NCBI GenBank assembly: GCA_934477985.1
Contig: CAKSOR010000162.1
Span: forward strand, 1 to 6,381
DNA length: 6,381 nucleotides
From: an uncultured Eubacteriales bacterium
GTDB lineage: Bacteria > Bacillota > Clostridia > Oscillospirales > CAG-272
Direction of reading: 5' to 3'
Shown here: one piece after another, positions 1-6,109 of the stretch
How positions within the stretch are numbered: position 1 is the first letter of the stretch
Layout of the letters: every line of letters starts with the position of its first letter
Notes under the pieces: generated by a model
Database searches by the model: none
The model's input: only the letters and a program-made list of their open reading frames with translations
What the model was told of the DNA's origin: nothing
Translations under genes and position numbers: made by a program

Positions 1-1294
1 CCTCCTTCTTGAGGGACATCTCCTCGATCTCCATCTGCATGATGTCGCGGCGGATGTCGTCGAGCTCAGCGGGCATAGAGTCGATCTCGGTACGGATCAT
101 CGCGCAGGCTTCATCGACCAGGTCGATAGCCTTATCGGGCAGGAAACGGTCGGTTATATAGCGGTGCGAAAGGGTTGCCGCCGCCACAAGGGCGTTATCG
201 TGAATCTTAACGCCGTGGAAAATCTCGTAGCGATCCTTCAGACCACGCAGGATAGAGATGGTGTCCTCGACGCTCGGCTCCTCAACCATGACCGGCTGGA
301 AACGGCGCTCGAGCGCGGCGTCCTTCTCGATGTACTTGCGGTATTCGTCAAGCGTGGTGGCGCCGATGCAGTGCAGCTCGCCGCGAGCCAGCATAGGCTT
401 TAAGAGGTTTCCGGCGTCCATCGAGCCCTCGGTCTTGCCCGCGCCGACAATCGTGTGGAGCTCATCGATGAAGAGGATGATCTTGCCCTCGGACTTCTTG
501 ACCTCGTTCAGAACGGCTTTCAGGCGCTCCTCAAACTCACCGCGGTACTTCGCACCCGCGATGAGCGCGCCCATGTCGAGCGAGAAGACAGTCTTGTCCT
601 TGAGTCCCTCGGGAACATCGCCGCGGACGATACGCTGAGCGAGACCCTCGGCGATAGCGGTTTTACCGACGCCGGGCTCACCGATCAGAACCGGGTTGTT
701 CTTCGACTTACGCGAGAGGATGCGGATGACGTTACGAATCTCCTCGTCACGACCGATGACCGGGTCAAGCTTCTGCTCACGCGCGCGCTCAACGAGATCA
801 GTGCCGTACTTCTTCAGAACGTCGTAGGTGTCCTCGGGATTATCCGACGTGACCGGCGAGGTCTTGACCTTAGCGAGTTCGTCGGTGAACTTCTGCTTGG
901 TGACGCCGTACTTCTGTAAAAGCTCCTTTACCTGGCGACCGCCCTCGGCGAGAAGTCCGAGCATGATGTGTTCGACCGAGATGTACTCGTCCTTGAGCTG
1001 AGACGCGACCTTGTCGGCGAATCTGAGCACCGCCGAGACCTCGCTTGACGGATAGAGTTCGGTGACGTTGTCGACCTTAGTCTGCTTTTCGATGAGGCTG
1101 TTCAGCTCGCCGCGCATAGCGCCGACATCAGCTCCGAGTCTGTAGAGAAGCGTCCCGACAAGTCCCCCTTCCTGATCGAGCAGAGCCGCCAGAAGATGTT
1201 CAGGCGTCAGCGTCTGATTGCTGTGCTCCCTTGCGATATTCTGCGCACCGTTTATTACCTCGATGCTCTTCTGAGTGAATTTTTCTCCGTTCAT
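1..1294 (-). CDS. clpB: ClpB protein disaggregase, N-terminal half (cut by window edge)
   Basis: The reading frame from 1294 down to the window edge encodes 431 residues, starting MNGEKFTQKSIEVINGAQ. ClpB is a cytoplasmic hexameric AAA+ ATPase that threads aggregated proteins through its pore, working with DnaK; the family is about 860 residues, so half is missing here. Seen in order: the Clp N-domain (about 1-145), then the first AAA+ module with Walker A GEPGVGKT at 205-212, a pore loop in AGAKYRGEFEERL, Walker B ILFIDE ending at E278, a sensor stretch IGATTLDEYRKY, and paired arginine-finger residues R330-R331 in ERRFQP. The last residues (about 410-431) enter the charged coiled-coil middle domain, which separates ClpB from ClpA. 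The start is set by AAGGAGG at 1304-1310, nine bases upstream. I see no CIRCE (HrcA) or CtsR site upstream and no convincing promoter. Confidence 0.96.
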   Translation of the reverse strand, partial: MNGEKFTQKSIEVINGAQNIAREHSNQTLTPEHLLAALLDQEGGLVGTLLYRLGADVGAMRGELNSLIEKQTKVDNVTELYPSSEVSAVLRFADKVASQLKDEYISVEHIMLGLLAEGGRQVKELLQKYGVTKQKFTDELAKVKTSPVTSDNPEDTYDVLKKYGTDLVERAREQKLDPVIGRDEEIRNVIRILSRKSKNNPVLIGEPGVGKTAIAEGLAQRIVRGDVPEGLKDKTVFSLDMGALIAGAKYRGEFEERLKAVLNEVKKSEGKIILFIDELHTIVGAGKTEGSMDAGNLLKPMLARGELHCIGATTLDEYRKYIEKDAALERRFQPVMVEEPSVEDTISILRGLKDRYEIFHGVKIHDNALVAAATLSHRYITDRFLPDKAIDLVDEACAMIRTEIDSMPAELDDIRRDIMQMEIEEMSLKKE

Positions 1295-1327
1295 ATATCG
1301 TTACCTCCTTGGGTTTGTTAGCTTGTC

Positions 1328-1376
1328 GGGGGAAGGTGCCTTTCGAGAAAGGCGCCTCCCCCCCTTCCCCCTCTCC
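1328..1376. repeat. Long GC-rich hairpin plus pyrimidine tract upstream of clpB
   Basis: An imperfect inverted repeat runs from 1328 to 1362: GGGGG, a bulged A (1333), then AGGTGCCTTT, loop CGAG (1344-1347), then AAAGGCGCCT and CCCCC. About 15 base pairs form. The one non-Watson-Crick pair (T1337 with G1354) is a G-U wobble if the plus strand is transcribed but an A-C mismatch on the minus strand, which mildly favours plus-strand folding. The right arm runs into a 22-nt all-pyrimidine tract (1355-1376), so the minus strand (clpB sense) is a purine tract with runs of seven and five G. No T-tract follows on either strand, so it is not a standard terminator. It lies 34 bases before the clpB start codon and could be leader structure or a dispersed hairpin repeat. 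Confidence 0.7.
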
Positions 1377-1408
1377 GCTAAAGCTTTAAACATGTCTGGT
1401 TTATGTTA

Positions 1409-1528
1409 GCTCCGTGGAAGGCGCTCCAACTGGACTCGCGCGCCGTGCGCTTCCCTTGCACATCATCCCGTAAACTACACAACCCCTCTGGGGTTGCTCC
1501 GTGCACTCTGTTGGTGGGAGTTGTTAGC
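1409..1528 (+). repeat. Structured repeat, copy A (candidate noncoding RNA or hairpin element)
   Basis: This 120-nt stretch is repeated in inverted orientation at 6252-6372 (copy B), about 80% identical with only one or two small indels. Identical blocks are GGAAGGCG (1416-1423), a 20-nt GC block (1436-1455), a 20-nt block at 1463-1482 containing CCGTAAACTACACAA, TTGCTCCGTGCACTCTG (1494-1510) and GTGGGAGTTGTTAGC (1514-1528). Between blocks three and four is a perfect 7-bp hairpin, CAACCCC/GGGGTTG (1480-1486 with 1490-1496, loop TCT). In copy B the same position is CAAAACC/GGTTTTG, so two pairs changed together. A second possible stem joins GGAAG (1416-1420) with CTTCC (1450-1454). The 3' end overlaps a 6-bp stem TTAGCC/GGCTAA (1524-1542). 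The element opposes the flanking minus-strand genes. The orientation given is that of the alignment; the transcribed strand is unknown. Confidence 0.8.
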
Positions 1529-1548
1529 CTGTTGCTGGCTAATGGTTT

Positions 1549-1628
1549 GTTTGCGGGATTTGTTTGCTTTTTGGTTTGCTGTAAGCGTCAGTTTGCTCGC
1601 TTAGTGGAGCTTGGGTCGGGTGCTTGCT
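1549..1628 (+). repeat. GTTTGC/GCTTGC-rich tail after copy A
   Basis: GTTTGC occurs at 1549, 1562, 1574 and 1591, and GCTTGC at 1622, within 80 bases directly after copy A. The stretch also holds a 6-bp inverted repeat TAAGCG/CGCTTA (1582-1587 and 1598-1603). The last 20 bases (1609-1628) match 6226-6245 after copy B, on the other strand, at 16 of 20 positions. The stretch has no credible coding content and no T-run that would make a terminator. Its role is unknown; it may be part of the same repeated unit. Confidence 0.5.
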
Positions 1629-1648
1629 ATATTAGAGAATGTTTTGCT

Positions 1649-2275
1649 TTAAATAAGAATTCCGCGGTCCTTAAGCGCCGCCTGGTACTCGCCCGCTATC
1701 GTCTCAGGGCTTGCCGTACCGGCTACATAAGCCTTAAGCAGCTTATCGAACGTCCGCACGTAGTCCGAGATGACCTTTGCGAGCTGAGTTGTCGTCAGTT
1801 CCCTGTCCGACCGGATCGACCGTGTGAACCGCCCGTCGCCGAGCGAATATGTCACGTCGAACGGCAGCTGCTTCTCGACTTCCGTCCAGATTCCGAAGAA
1901 CCCGGTGAGCCGCGATAAAAGCTCGTCCGACTGCGTCCGGTAGACGACCGAGAGACTTCCGATCACACCGCCGCGCGGCTGAGACAGCTCAACCTCGTAC
2001 CTGACAGTCGGTCGGTACTTGAACTCAAGACAGGAGCGCAGCGCCATTGATGGAGCGCCCGCGGTGACCTGCGGCACGAGCTGTGTAGCCGCCATGAGAC
2101 CCGCGATCTCGTTGAAGATGTCATTCACGCGCTGTTCAGGCGTTCTGACCTTGACGTACTCGGCTAAGATCTGGTTGACGAGACTCGAGCGGTTGGTGCC
2201 GCGCATGTGAGCCATCATATCGACCTCTCGCATAACGTCGTCTGATAGTGTCAGGCTGTACATTGTCTTCTTCAT
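1649..2275 (-). CDS. Ribbon-helix-helix protein with unrecognised C-terminal domain
   Basis: The product is 208 residues if started at 2275. Residues 3-42 fit a ribbon-helix-helix fold of the Arc/MetJ/CopG type: a beta strand (TMYSLTLS), helix A (DDVMREVDMMAHMRG) and helix B beginning with the usual polar cap (TNRSSLVNQILAEYV). Such proteins bind DNA as dimers, usually over short repeated operators near their own promoter. Residues 45-208 (VRTPEQRV to DRGILI) are not a domain I recognise; they contain a likely beta-rich middle (RYEVELSQPRGGVIGSLSVVYRTQ) and a helical end. A start at 2302 also leaves an open frame, but it would lie upstream of the expected transcription start (about 2298) and lacks a ribosome site, whereas 2275 has AAGGAG eight bases upstream. 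The gene is transcribed separately from the sugar operon. No clear terminator follows its stop codon. A target other than itself is not shown. Confidence 0.85.
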   Translation of the reverse strand: MKKTMYSLTLSDDVMREVDMMAHMRGTNRSSLVNQILAEYVKVRTPEQRVNDIFNEIAGLMAATQLVPQVTAGAPSMALRSCLEFKYRPTVRYEVELSQPRGGVIGSLSVVYRTQSDELLSRLTGFFGIWTEVEKQLPFDVTYSLGDGRFTRSIRSDRELTTTQLAKVISDYVRTFDKLLKAYVAGTASPETIAGEYQAALKDRGILI

Positions 2276-2283
2276 CTTCTCAA

Positions 2284-2291
2284 CTCCTTCC
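2284..2291 (-). promoter_or_regulatory. Ribosome binding site that sets the RHH protein start
   Basis: On the minus strand GGAAGGAG sits eight bases before the ATG at 2275. The alternative ATG at 2302 is upstream of the predicted transcript start and so cannot be used from the promoter at 2305-2333. Confidence 0.8.
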
Positions 2292-2304
2292 TGAGTACAC
2301 ATAT

Positions 2305-2333
2305 ATTATAGCACGGTTTATATAATTTGTCAA
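2305..2333 (-). promoter_or_regulatory. Consensus promoter of the RHH gene
   Basis: On the minus strand there is a perfect -35 TTGACA (2333-2328), a 17-bp spacer and a perfect -10 TATAAT (2310-2305) with an extended TG dinucleotide (TGCTATAAT). Transcription should begin near 2298, giving a leader of about 23 nt. A promoter this strong on a regulator gene makes sense if it is normally repressed, and it is overlapped by the direct repeats at 2315-2346. Confidence 0.92.
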
Positions 2334-2346
2334 GAGGTTTATATAA
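2315..2346. promoter_or_regulatory. Tandem operator candidate: two perfect GGTTTATATAA repeats around the -35
   Basis: GGTTTATATAA occurs at 2315-2325, inside the promoter spacer, and again at 2336-2346, just upstream of the -35. The repeats are 21 bp apart start to start, two turns of the helix, so both face the same side. The right copy contains a perfect 10-bp palindrome TTTATATAAA (2338-2347) and the left copy nearly does. Short tandem sites on one face are what dimeric RHH repressors bind, so autorepression by the adjacent gene is a reasonable inference. I did not find the repeat elsewhere in the window, including upstream of the alpha-galactosidase. Confidence 0.72.
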
Positions 2347-2384
2347 ATTTTCACGCAAAGTTCAGAATTTCACATAACGAACAC

Positions 2385-2420
2385 AAAAGCCCGGCTCGGG
2401 GGCGGATACCTCAAACCGGG
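2385..2420 (-). terminator. Intrinsic terminator of the alpha-galactosidase/binding-protein operon
   Basis: On the minus strand, CCCGGTTTG (2420-2412) pairs with CGAGCCGGG (2398-2390) through nine pairs with two G-U wobbles. After one mismatch, two more pairs form and the loop is about seven bases. The stem is followed by CTTTTGTGTT, a short and interrupted T-run. It lies 22 bases after the binding-protein stop codon and separates the sugar operon from the RHH gene. Because the T-run is weak, some readthrough is plausible. Confidence 0.72.
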
Positions 2421-2442
2421 GCGGATTATTTGATTGTCACGC

Positions 2443-3876
2443 TCAGTTCAGTTTATCGAGCATGTCAGAGATAGCGGTCTTGACAGCCGACTCAGCAGAA
2501 GCGAACTCGGATGTGATTCCCTTACCGGATTTCAGCGCGTTCATGTAGGTGGTCTGGATGCCGGCGAAGCCGTAGACATAGCCAAGTTCAGCTGTTATAT
2601 TATTGTAGATGAGGTCGAGCATCTTTACCGAGTGCTCGTCGCGCAGGAACTTTGACTGAAGCGTCGTCTCAAAGTAAGCCTCGCGGATTGTGCCGTAGGA
2701 GCGCGCGCAGAGGTTCTCGAGGATCGTTCCGGTGCGGTCGGCGTCCTTCAGATTGACCGGCAGGCAGAGATTCATGACCGACGGTCCGACGTAGCTTATG
2801 TACTCCTCCTGCGCCTCATCGAACTTCGGAAGCGGCAGAACAGCGAAATCCGCCTGCATCTCGCGCAAGTGCTCGCTCGAGCCGACCATCATCAACGAGA
2901 AGAGGAACTTGTCCGACGCGAAGAGTCCGAAGCGCTCAGTGTTGCTCATCGAGCCGTAATCGGTGAAGACTCCGCCGTCGCCCACCATCGCGAGTATCTT
3001 GTCGTAAACGCCCGAGAAGCGGTCGGTCACGCCCTTGAAGACCGGAACGTTGTCTTCCTTCGCGATAAGCTGCTCGCCGGCGCCGTGCAGAAGCGCCAGG
3101 TAACTCGAGGAGTTCGACGAAAGTCCGCAGATGTCGTCGGTCAGCGTGTAAAGTCCGTCGCCGTTCAGATCCTGCATCACCGCCCGGCAGTATTCTGACA
3201 TTTTGTCAAGCGTCCAGCGTCCGTCAAGCACCACGTCGTAGAGATTCTCGAGGTTATGATCGGTCACCAGCTTCTGGTTCGCGAAGACTGACCACATGTT
3301 GTAGAGGTACTGATAGTTCAGGTCGCCCTGCACTAAGTAGAGCTTTCCGTCAAGCTCGTACTGCTCCGCCGTCGTGCTGTCCCACCAGGGCTTCGAGAGG
3401 TTTATCTTGTCGATGTCCTTTATGTTGTAGTAAACTCCGTCAGCGGCAGCCGCGCCTATCTTGAGTGACTGGTTGAACGCCGCGTCGAAATCATCGTCCC
3501 CGGCGAGCACCGCCGTGCGGAAGGTATTCGTGATGTCATTGACGTTCACATCGGTGTAAACTAACTTTATCCCGAGCTCCTCCTCGACCTGCGCGTTGCG
3601 CTTGTAAATCGCGTCGTTTACCGGCTCGCCGTTCGACTCCTCAACCACCACGTCGGTGTAGAGATAGATTCCCGCGGACGGTCCGAGTATCCTGAACTCG
3701 TAGCCGTCGTAGCTCCCGGTCGGAAGGTCAGCCATCAGGTCGGGCGCGGTCGTGGATTCTTCAAACGTAGTTGTGTCGTCAGCGCCGGAGGTTGTCTCAA
3801 CCGGCTCACTTTCGCCGCCGCACGCGGTCGACGCGAGCATAAGAAGCGCGAGTAAAATCGCCAGATTACGTTTCAT
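2443..3876 (-). CDS. Sugar ABC importer, lipoprotein solute-binding protein
   Basis: The 477-residue product begins with a lipoprotein signal: MKRN, a hydrophobic core, then the lipobox-like LASTAC with C19 as the lipid-anchored residue. A Thr/Ser/Asp-rich linker (about 22-46) follows, as expected for a Gram-positive protein tethered outside the membrane. The rest fits the family 1 extracellular solute-binding fold (Pfam SBP_bac clan), including YDGYEFRILGP near 56-66, KPWWD at 162-166, a mid-protein GRWTLDKM at 219-226, and a late FAVLPLPKFDE. Residues 236-247 form an EF-hand-like loop (DLNGDGLYTLTD), probably a calcium site. The gene starts one base after the alpha-galactosidase stop. Its ribosome site AAAGGAG (3884-3890) lies within the end of that gene, so translation is probably coupled. 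Alpha-galactoside binding is inferred from the neighbour. No permease or ATPase gene is adjacent; a terminator follows instead. Confidence 0.92.
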   Translation of the reverse strand: MKRNLAILLALLMLASTACGGESEPVETTSGADDTTTFEESTTAPDLMADLPTGSYDGYEFRILGPSAGIYLYTDVVVEESNGEPVNDAIYKRNAQVEEELGIKLVYTDVNVNDITNTFRTAVLAGDDDFDAAFNQSLKIGAAAADGVYYNIKDIDKINLSKPWWDSTTAEQYELDGKLYLVQGDLNYQYLYNMWSVFANQKLVTDHNLENLYDVVLDGRWTLDKMSEYCRAVMQDLNGDGLYTLTDDICGLSSNSSSYLALLHGAGEQLIAKEDNVPVFKGVTDRFSGVYDKILAMVGDGGVFTDYGSMSNTERFGLFASDKFLFSLMMVGSSEHLREMQADFAVLPLPKFDEAQEEYISYVGPSVMNLCLPVNLKDADRTGTILENLCARSYGTIREAYFETTLQSKFLRDEHSVKMLDLIYNNITAELGYVYGFAGIQTTYMNALKSGKGITSEFASAESAVKTAISDMLDKLN

Positions 3877-3877
3877 T

Positions 3878-5992
3878 TCAGTTCTCCTTTACCTTTCCAA
3901 ATCTTATCACACGGCTGTCGAAATCGCCCTCGAGCCTCACCTTCAGCCCGAGCTTCATCAGCGCCCTGCCGCTCTTCACGCCGAAGCCATCAACCCGATA
4001 GAGCGAATCCGGGTCGAGTCCGTCAAGCCGCACCGGCTCGGGCTGAATCATGAACCGCTGACTTGAGCCAAGCATGAACAGCACTCCCTCGTCGCCATAG
4101 AGGTACTCAAACGCCGCGTAGGTCTTGTCATACTCCGACGCGAGTCGGTAGATGTCGCCAAGGTGCACGATATGCCTTATCCTCTTGTAGGTCGCGATGC
4201 AGCCCTTCAGCTCTTCCCTCTCGGCGTCGGTCATCGCGGCGAGATTCTTTCCGACCGCGAGCGAGCCCATCATCGCGATCTCCGCCTGATACTTCATCGG
4301 TGTGACTCTGCCGTTGTGGTGAGCCGTGTAGACATCGCTTATGTGGCATCCGCCGCCCGCCAATTTTGGAAGCATGAAGTACGAGAAGCCCTCGTGAATG
4401 CGCAGAATGTCGAGCGGGTCCTGGTTGTCCGAACGGTTTATCCTCCCGGCGAATCTCAGCATCGCAAGGTCAGTCCGCATTCCGCCGCCCGCGCAGTTCT
4501 CGAATAAAAGCTCCGGATAGCGTGACTTCACCTCCATGAAGCACTTTCCAAGGTTCTCGACATATTTTGCCCAGACCTCGCGCCCTGTCCGCGGATTGCC
4601 CGCTTCGAAAAGATAGCGGTTGAAGTCGATCTTGAAGTAGTCGACGCCGCAGTTCTCGATAAGCGAAAGAATCTTCCCGGTCAGGTAGTCGCGCACCTCG
4701 TCAAGCGCGAAATTCAGCACATACCGCACGCCCTCAAGGTCAGCGCCACCGCGCGACGGATAGCCGAACACCCAGTCGGGATGCTCGCGGAAAACCTCCG
4801 ATTCGGGGTGCACGCACTCGGGCTCCATCCATAAGCCAAACATCATCCCGCGCCTGTGAAGCTCGTCCGAAATAAAGCGCAGTCCCCGCGGAAAACGCTC
4901 GACATTCTCGTTCCAGTCGCCCATGCCCTTCTGGTAGTTCTCGCCCTCGCCAGCCCATCCGGCGTCGATTATAAGCGCCTCGATCCCAAGCTCGTGAGCG
5001 GGCTCGATCAAAGACAGAATCTTCTCCTCGTTTATCTTGCCGAAGTAAGTTCCGTAGGCGTTGCAGACGACCGGCATCAGCCGCTCCGCCTCGATTTCCG
5101 ACATCACGTGACGCCGCTCGAAGGCGTGTATCATCCGGCTCATTCCGCCGAATCCGCCCTCAGTGAAGCCAAACAAAAGCTTCGGCGTCGTGTACGACTC
5201 CCCCGGCTTCAGGCGGATACGGCAGTCGAACGAGTTCACCCCGGCGGACACCAAAACGTCCCCGCAGACTCCGCGCTCAACCGTGATTTTGTGCGTTCCG
5301 CTCCATTCAAGCGTCCCGAACCAGACATCGCCCCGCCGTTCGTCGGCGTCCCCCTCGTCAAGCGCGAAGAAAGGCACGGCGTCAGGTCCTGACATGATGT
5401 TCCGCGTCTGTAAAACAGTCTGCCCGTCACGAAGGAATTCGCGCGTGATACGGTACTCCTCGCTCCACTTGCCGGTGAGCGAGGTCAGGCGATAGTTGTC
5501 GCGGTAAGGCATGTGCAGTACAGCCGAATCAAATTTCTCAAGTTCAATGTCCGGTTTGCCTGAATTTGTTATCACAGCGAACCGCTCGATGAGCCCGCAG
5601 TCGTCGTAAACCCGGTAAATGAGCTCAACCTCGGGCCCGAGCGGGTCGGCAAGCTTCACGCACAGCTCCTCACCGTCGATCTTGTGCGATACGTAACTGA
5701 GCCGTAAATCGCGTGTGCCGTCGGCAAAGCTGACCTTCAGCGCAGGCTCAGTCCCGCGCAGAGCGGCGCTCCAGCCGGGATATTCCGAGAACAGCGGTAT
5801 AAACGCTCCGGCGTGAGGACCGACGCGCCGCCTGACGGCGACAAAGTTCCGGTCGGGCAGATCATCGGAGCGCTCAAGCCGGACGCCGAAGTGGCGCGAC
5901 ATCAGAGTTCCGGAGTCAACCGCGAAGGCATAGGACATCGCCCCGGCGTCAAGTCTGAACAGCTTTTCATCATTATTATAAAGTATAGGCAT
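3878..5992 (-). CDS. GH36-type alpha-galactosidase, cytoplasmic
   Basis: The 704-residue product has the length and layout of glycoside hydrolase family 36: an N-terminal beta-sandwich (about 1-300), a TIM barrel (about 305-600) and a C-terminal beta domain. It would hydrolyse terminal alpha-1,6-galactose from sugars such as melibiose or raffinose, with retention of configuration. Catalytic-core motifs are IIDAGW (341-346), GDWNEN with RFPRGL (358-371), GLWMEPE (386-392), KIDFNR (454-459) with nucleophile D456, ENCAGGGMRTD (498-508) and SDNQDP (521-526) with acid/base D522. The IDAGW motif replaces the DDGW of many characterised members, so sugar specificity may differ. There is no signal peptide, so the enzyme acts inside the cell on imported sugar. 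The start has AAGGAG (6000-6005) seven bases upstream. It is the first gene of an operon with the binding protein. No frameshift is seen. Confidence 0.95.
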   Translation of the reverse strand: MPILYNNDEKLFRLDAGAMSYAFAVDSGTLMSRHFGVRLERSDDLPDRNFVAVRRRVGPHAGAFIPLFSEYPGWSAALRGTEPALKVSFADGTRDLRLSYVSHKIDGEELCVKLADPLGPEVELIYRVYDDCGLIERFAVITNSGKPDIELEKFDSAVLHMPYRDNYRLTSLTGKWSEEYRITREFLRDGQTVLQTRNIMSGPDAVPFFALDEGDADERRGDVWFGTLEWSGTHKITVERGVCGDVLVSAGVNSFDCRIRLKPGESYTTPKLLFGFTEGGFGGMSRMIHAFERRHVMSEIEAERLMPVVCNAYGTYFGKINEEKILSLIEPAHELGIEALIIDAGWAGEGENYQKGMGDWNENVERFPRGLRFISDELHRRGMMFGLWMEPECVHPESEVFREHPDWVFGYPSRGGADLEGVRYVLNFALDEVRDYLTGKILSLIENCGVDYFKIDFNRYLFEAGNPRTGREVWAKYVENLGKCFMEVKSRYPELLFENCAGGGMRTDLAMLRFAGRINRSDNQDPLDILRIHEGFSYFMLPKLAGGGCHISDVYTAHHNGRVTPMKYQAEIAMMGSLAVGKNLAAMTDAEREELKGCIATYKRIRHIVHLGDIYRLASEYDKTYAAFEYLYGDEGVLFMLGSSQRFMIQPEPVRLDGLDPDSLYRVDGFGVKSGRALMKLGLKVRLEGDFDSRVIRFGKVKEN

Positions 5993-6022
5993 GATAAAAC
6001 TCCTTCATGTCGGGATAAGTCT

Positions 6023-6051
6023 ATTATAGCACAAAAAAAGCAAGACCGCAA
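6023..6051 (-). promoter_or_regulatory. Promoter of the alpha-galactosidase operon
   Basis: On the minus strand a perfect -10 TATAAT (6028-6023) is preceded by an extended TG (TGCTATAAT), with TTGCGG as a partial -35 (6051-6046) at 17-bp spacing. The start of transcription should be near 6016, giving a leader of about 24 nt. The 11-base string GTGCTATAATA is shared with the RHH promoter. The weaker -35 would suit activator help, though none is shown. Confidence 0.82.
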
Positions 6052-6053
6052 GC

Positions 6054-6067
6054 CCGATTTCAGTCGG
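6054..6067. promoter_or_regulatory. Small inverted repeat next to the alpha-galactosidase -35
   Basis: CCGA (6054-6057) and TCGG (6064-6067) form an inverted repeat with a six-base centre, three bases upstream of the -35. The position suits a regulator site, but the arms are only four bases and could arise by chance. Confidence 0.3.
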
Positions 6068-6109
6068 AAAAAAGTGCAAAACAGGTCTTGACAAATGTGA
6101 ATACAGGTG

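Noticed and set aside
1295..1410. CIRCE or CtsR heat-shock operator before clpB
   Set aside because: I looked for TTAGCACTC/GAGTGCTAA and for tandem GGTCAAA boxes and found neither.
1403..1530. Integron attC-like site, because GTTAGC ends the element and recurs at 1405
   Set aside because: There is no integrase or cassette array, and the internal blocks and central hairpin do not follow attC imperfect-palindrome architecture.
1549..1628. CRISPR-like array from the spaced GTTTGC motifs
   Set aside because: The repeat unit is only six bases, spacing is irregular (13, 12, 17), and no cas genes are present.
1403..1918. A 171-codon plus-strand open frame covering copy A and the end of the RHH gene
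   Set aside because: It has no ribosome site, runs antisense through the well-supported RHH gene, and its first third is the structured repeat. Copy B does not preserve it, given compensatory changes in the hairpin and a one-base loop length difference that shifts the frame.
4128..5495. Several open frames of 70 to 180 codons on either strand inside the alpha-galactosidase gene
   Set aside because: They are shadow frames of a GC-rich gene with intact catalytic motifs, and none has a family-like sequence or a ribosome site.
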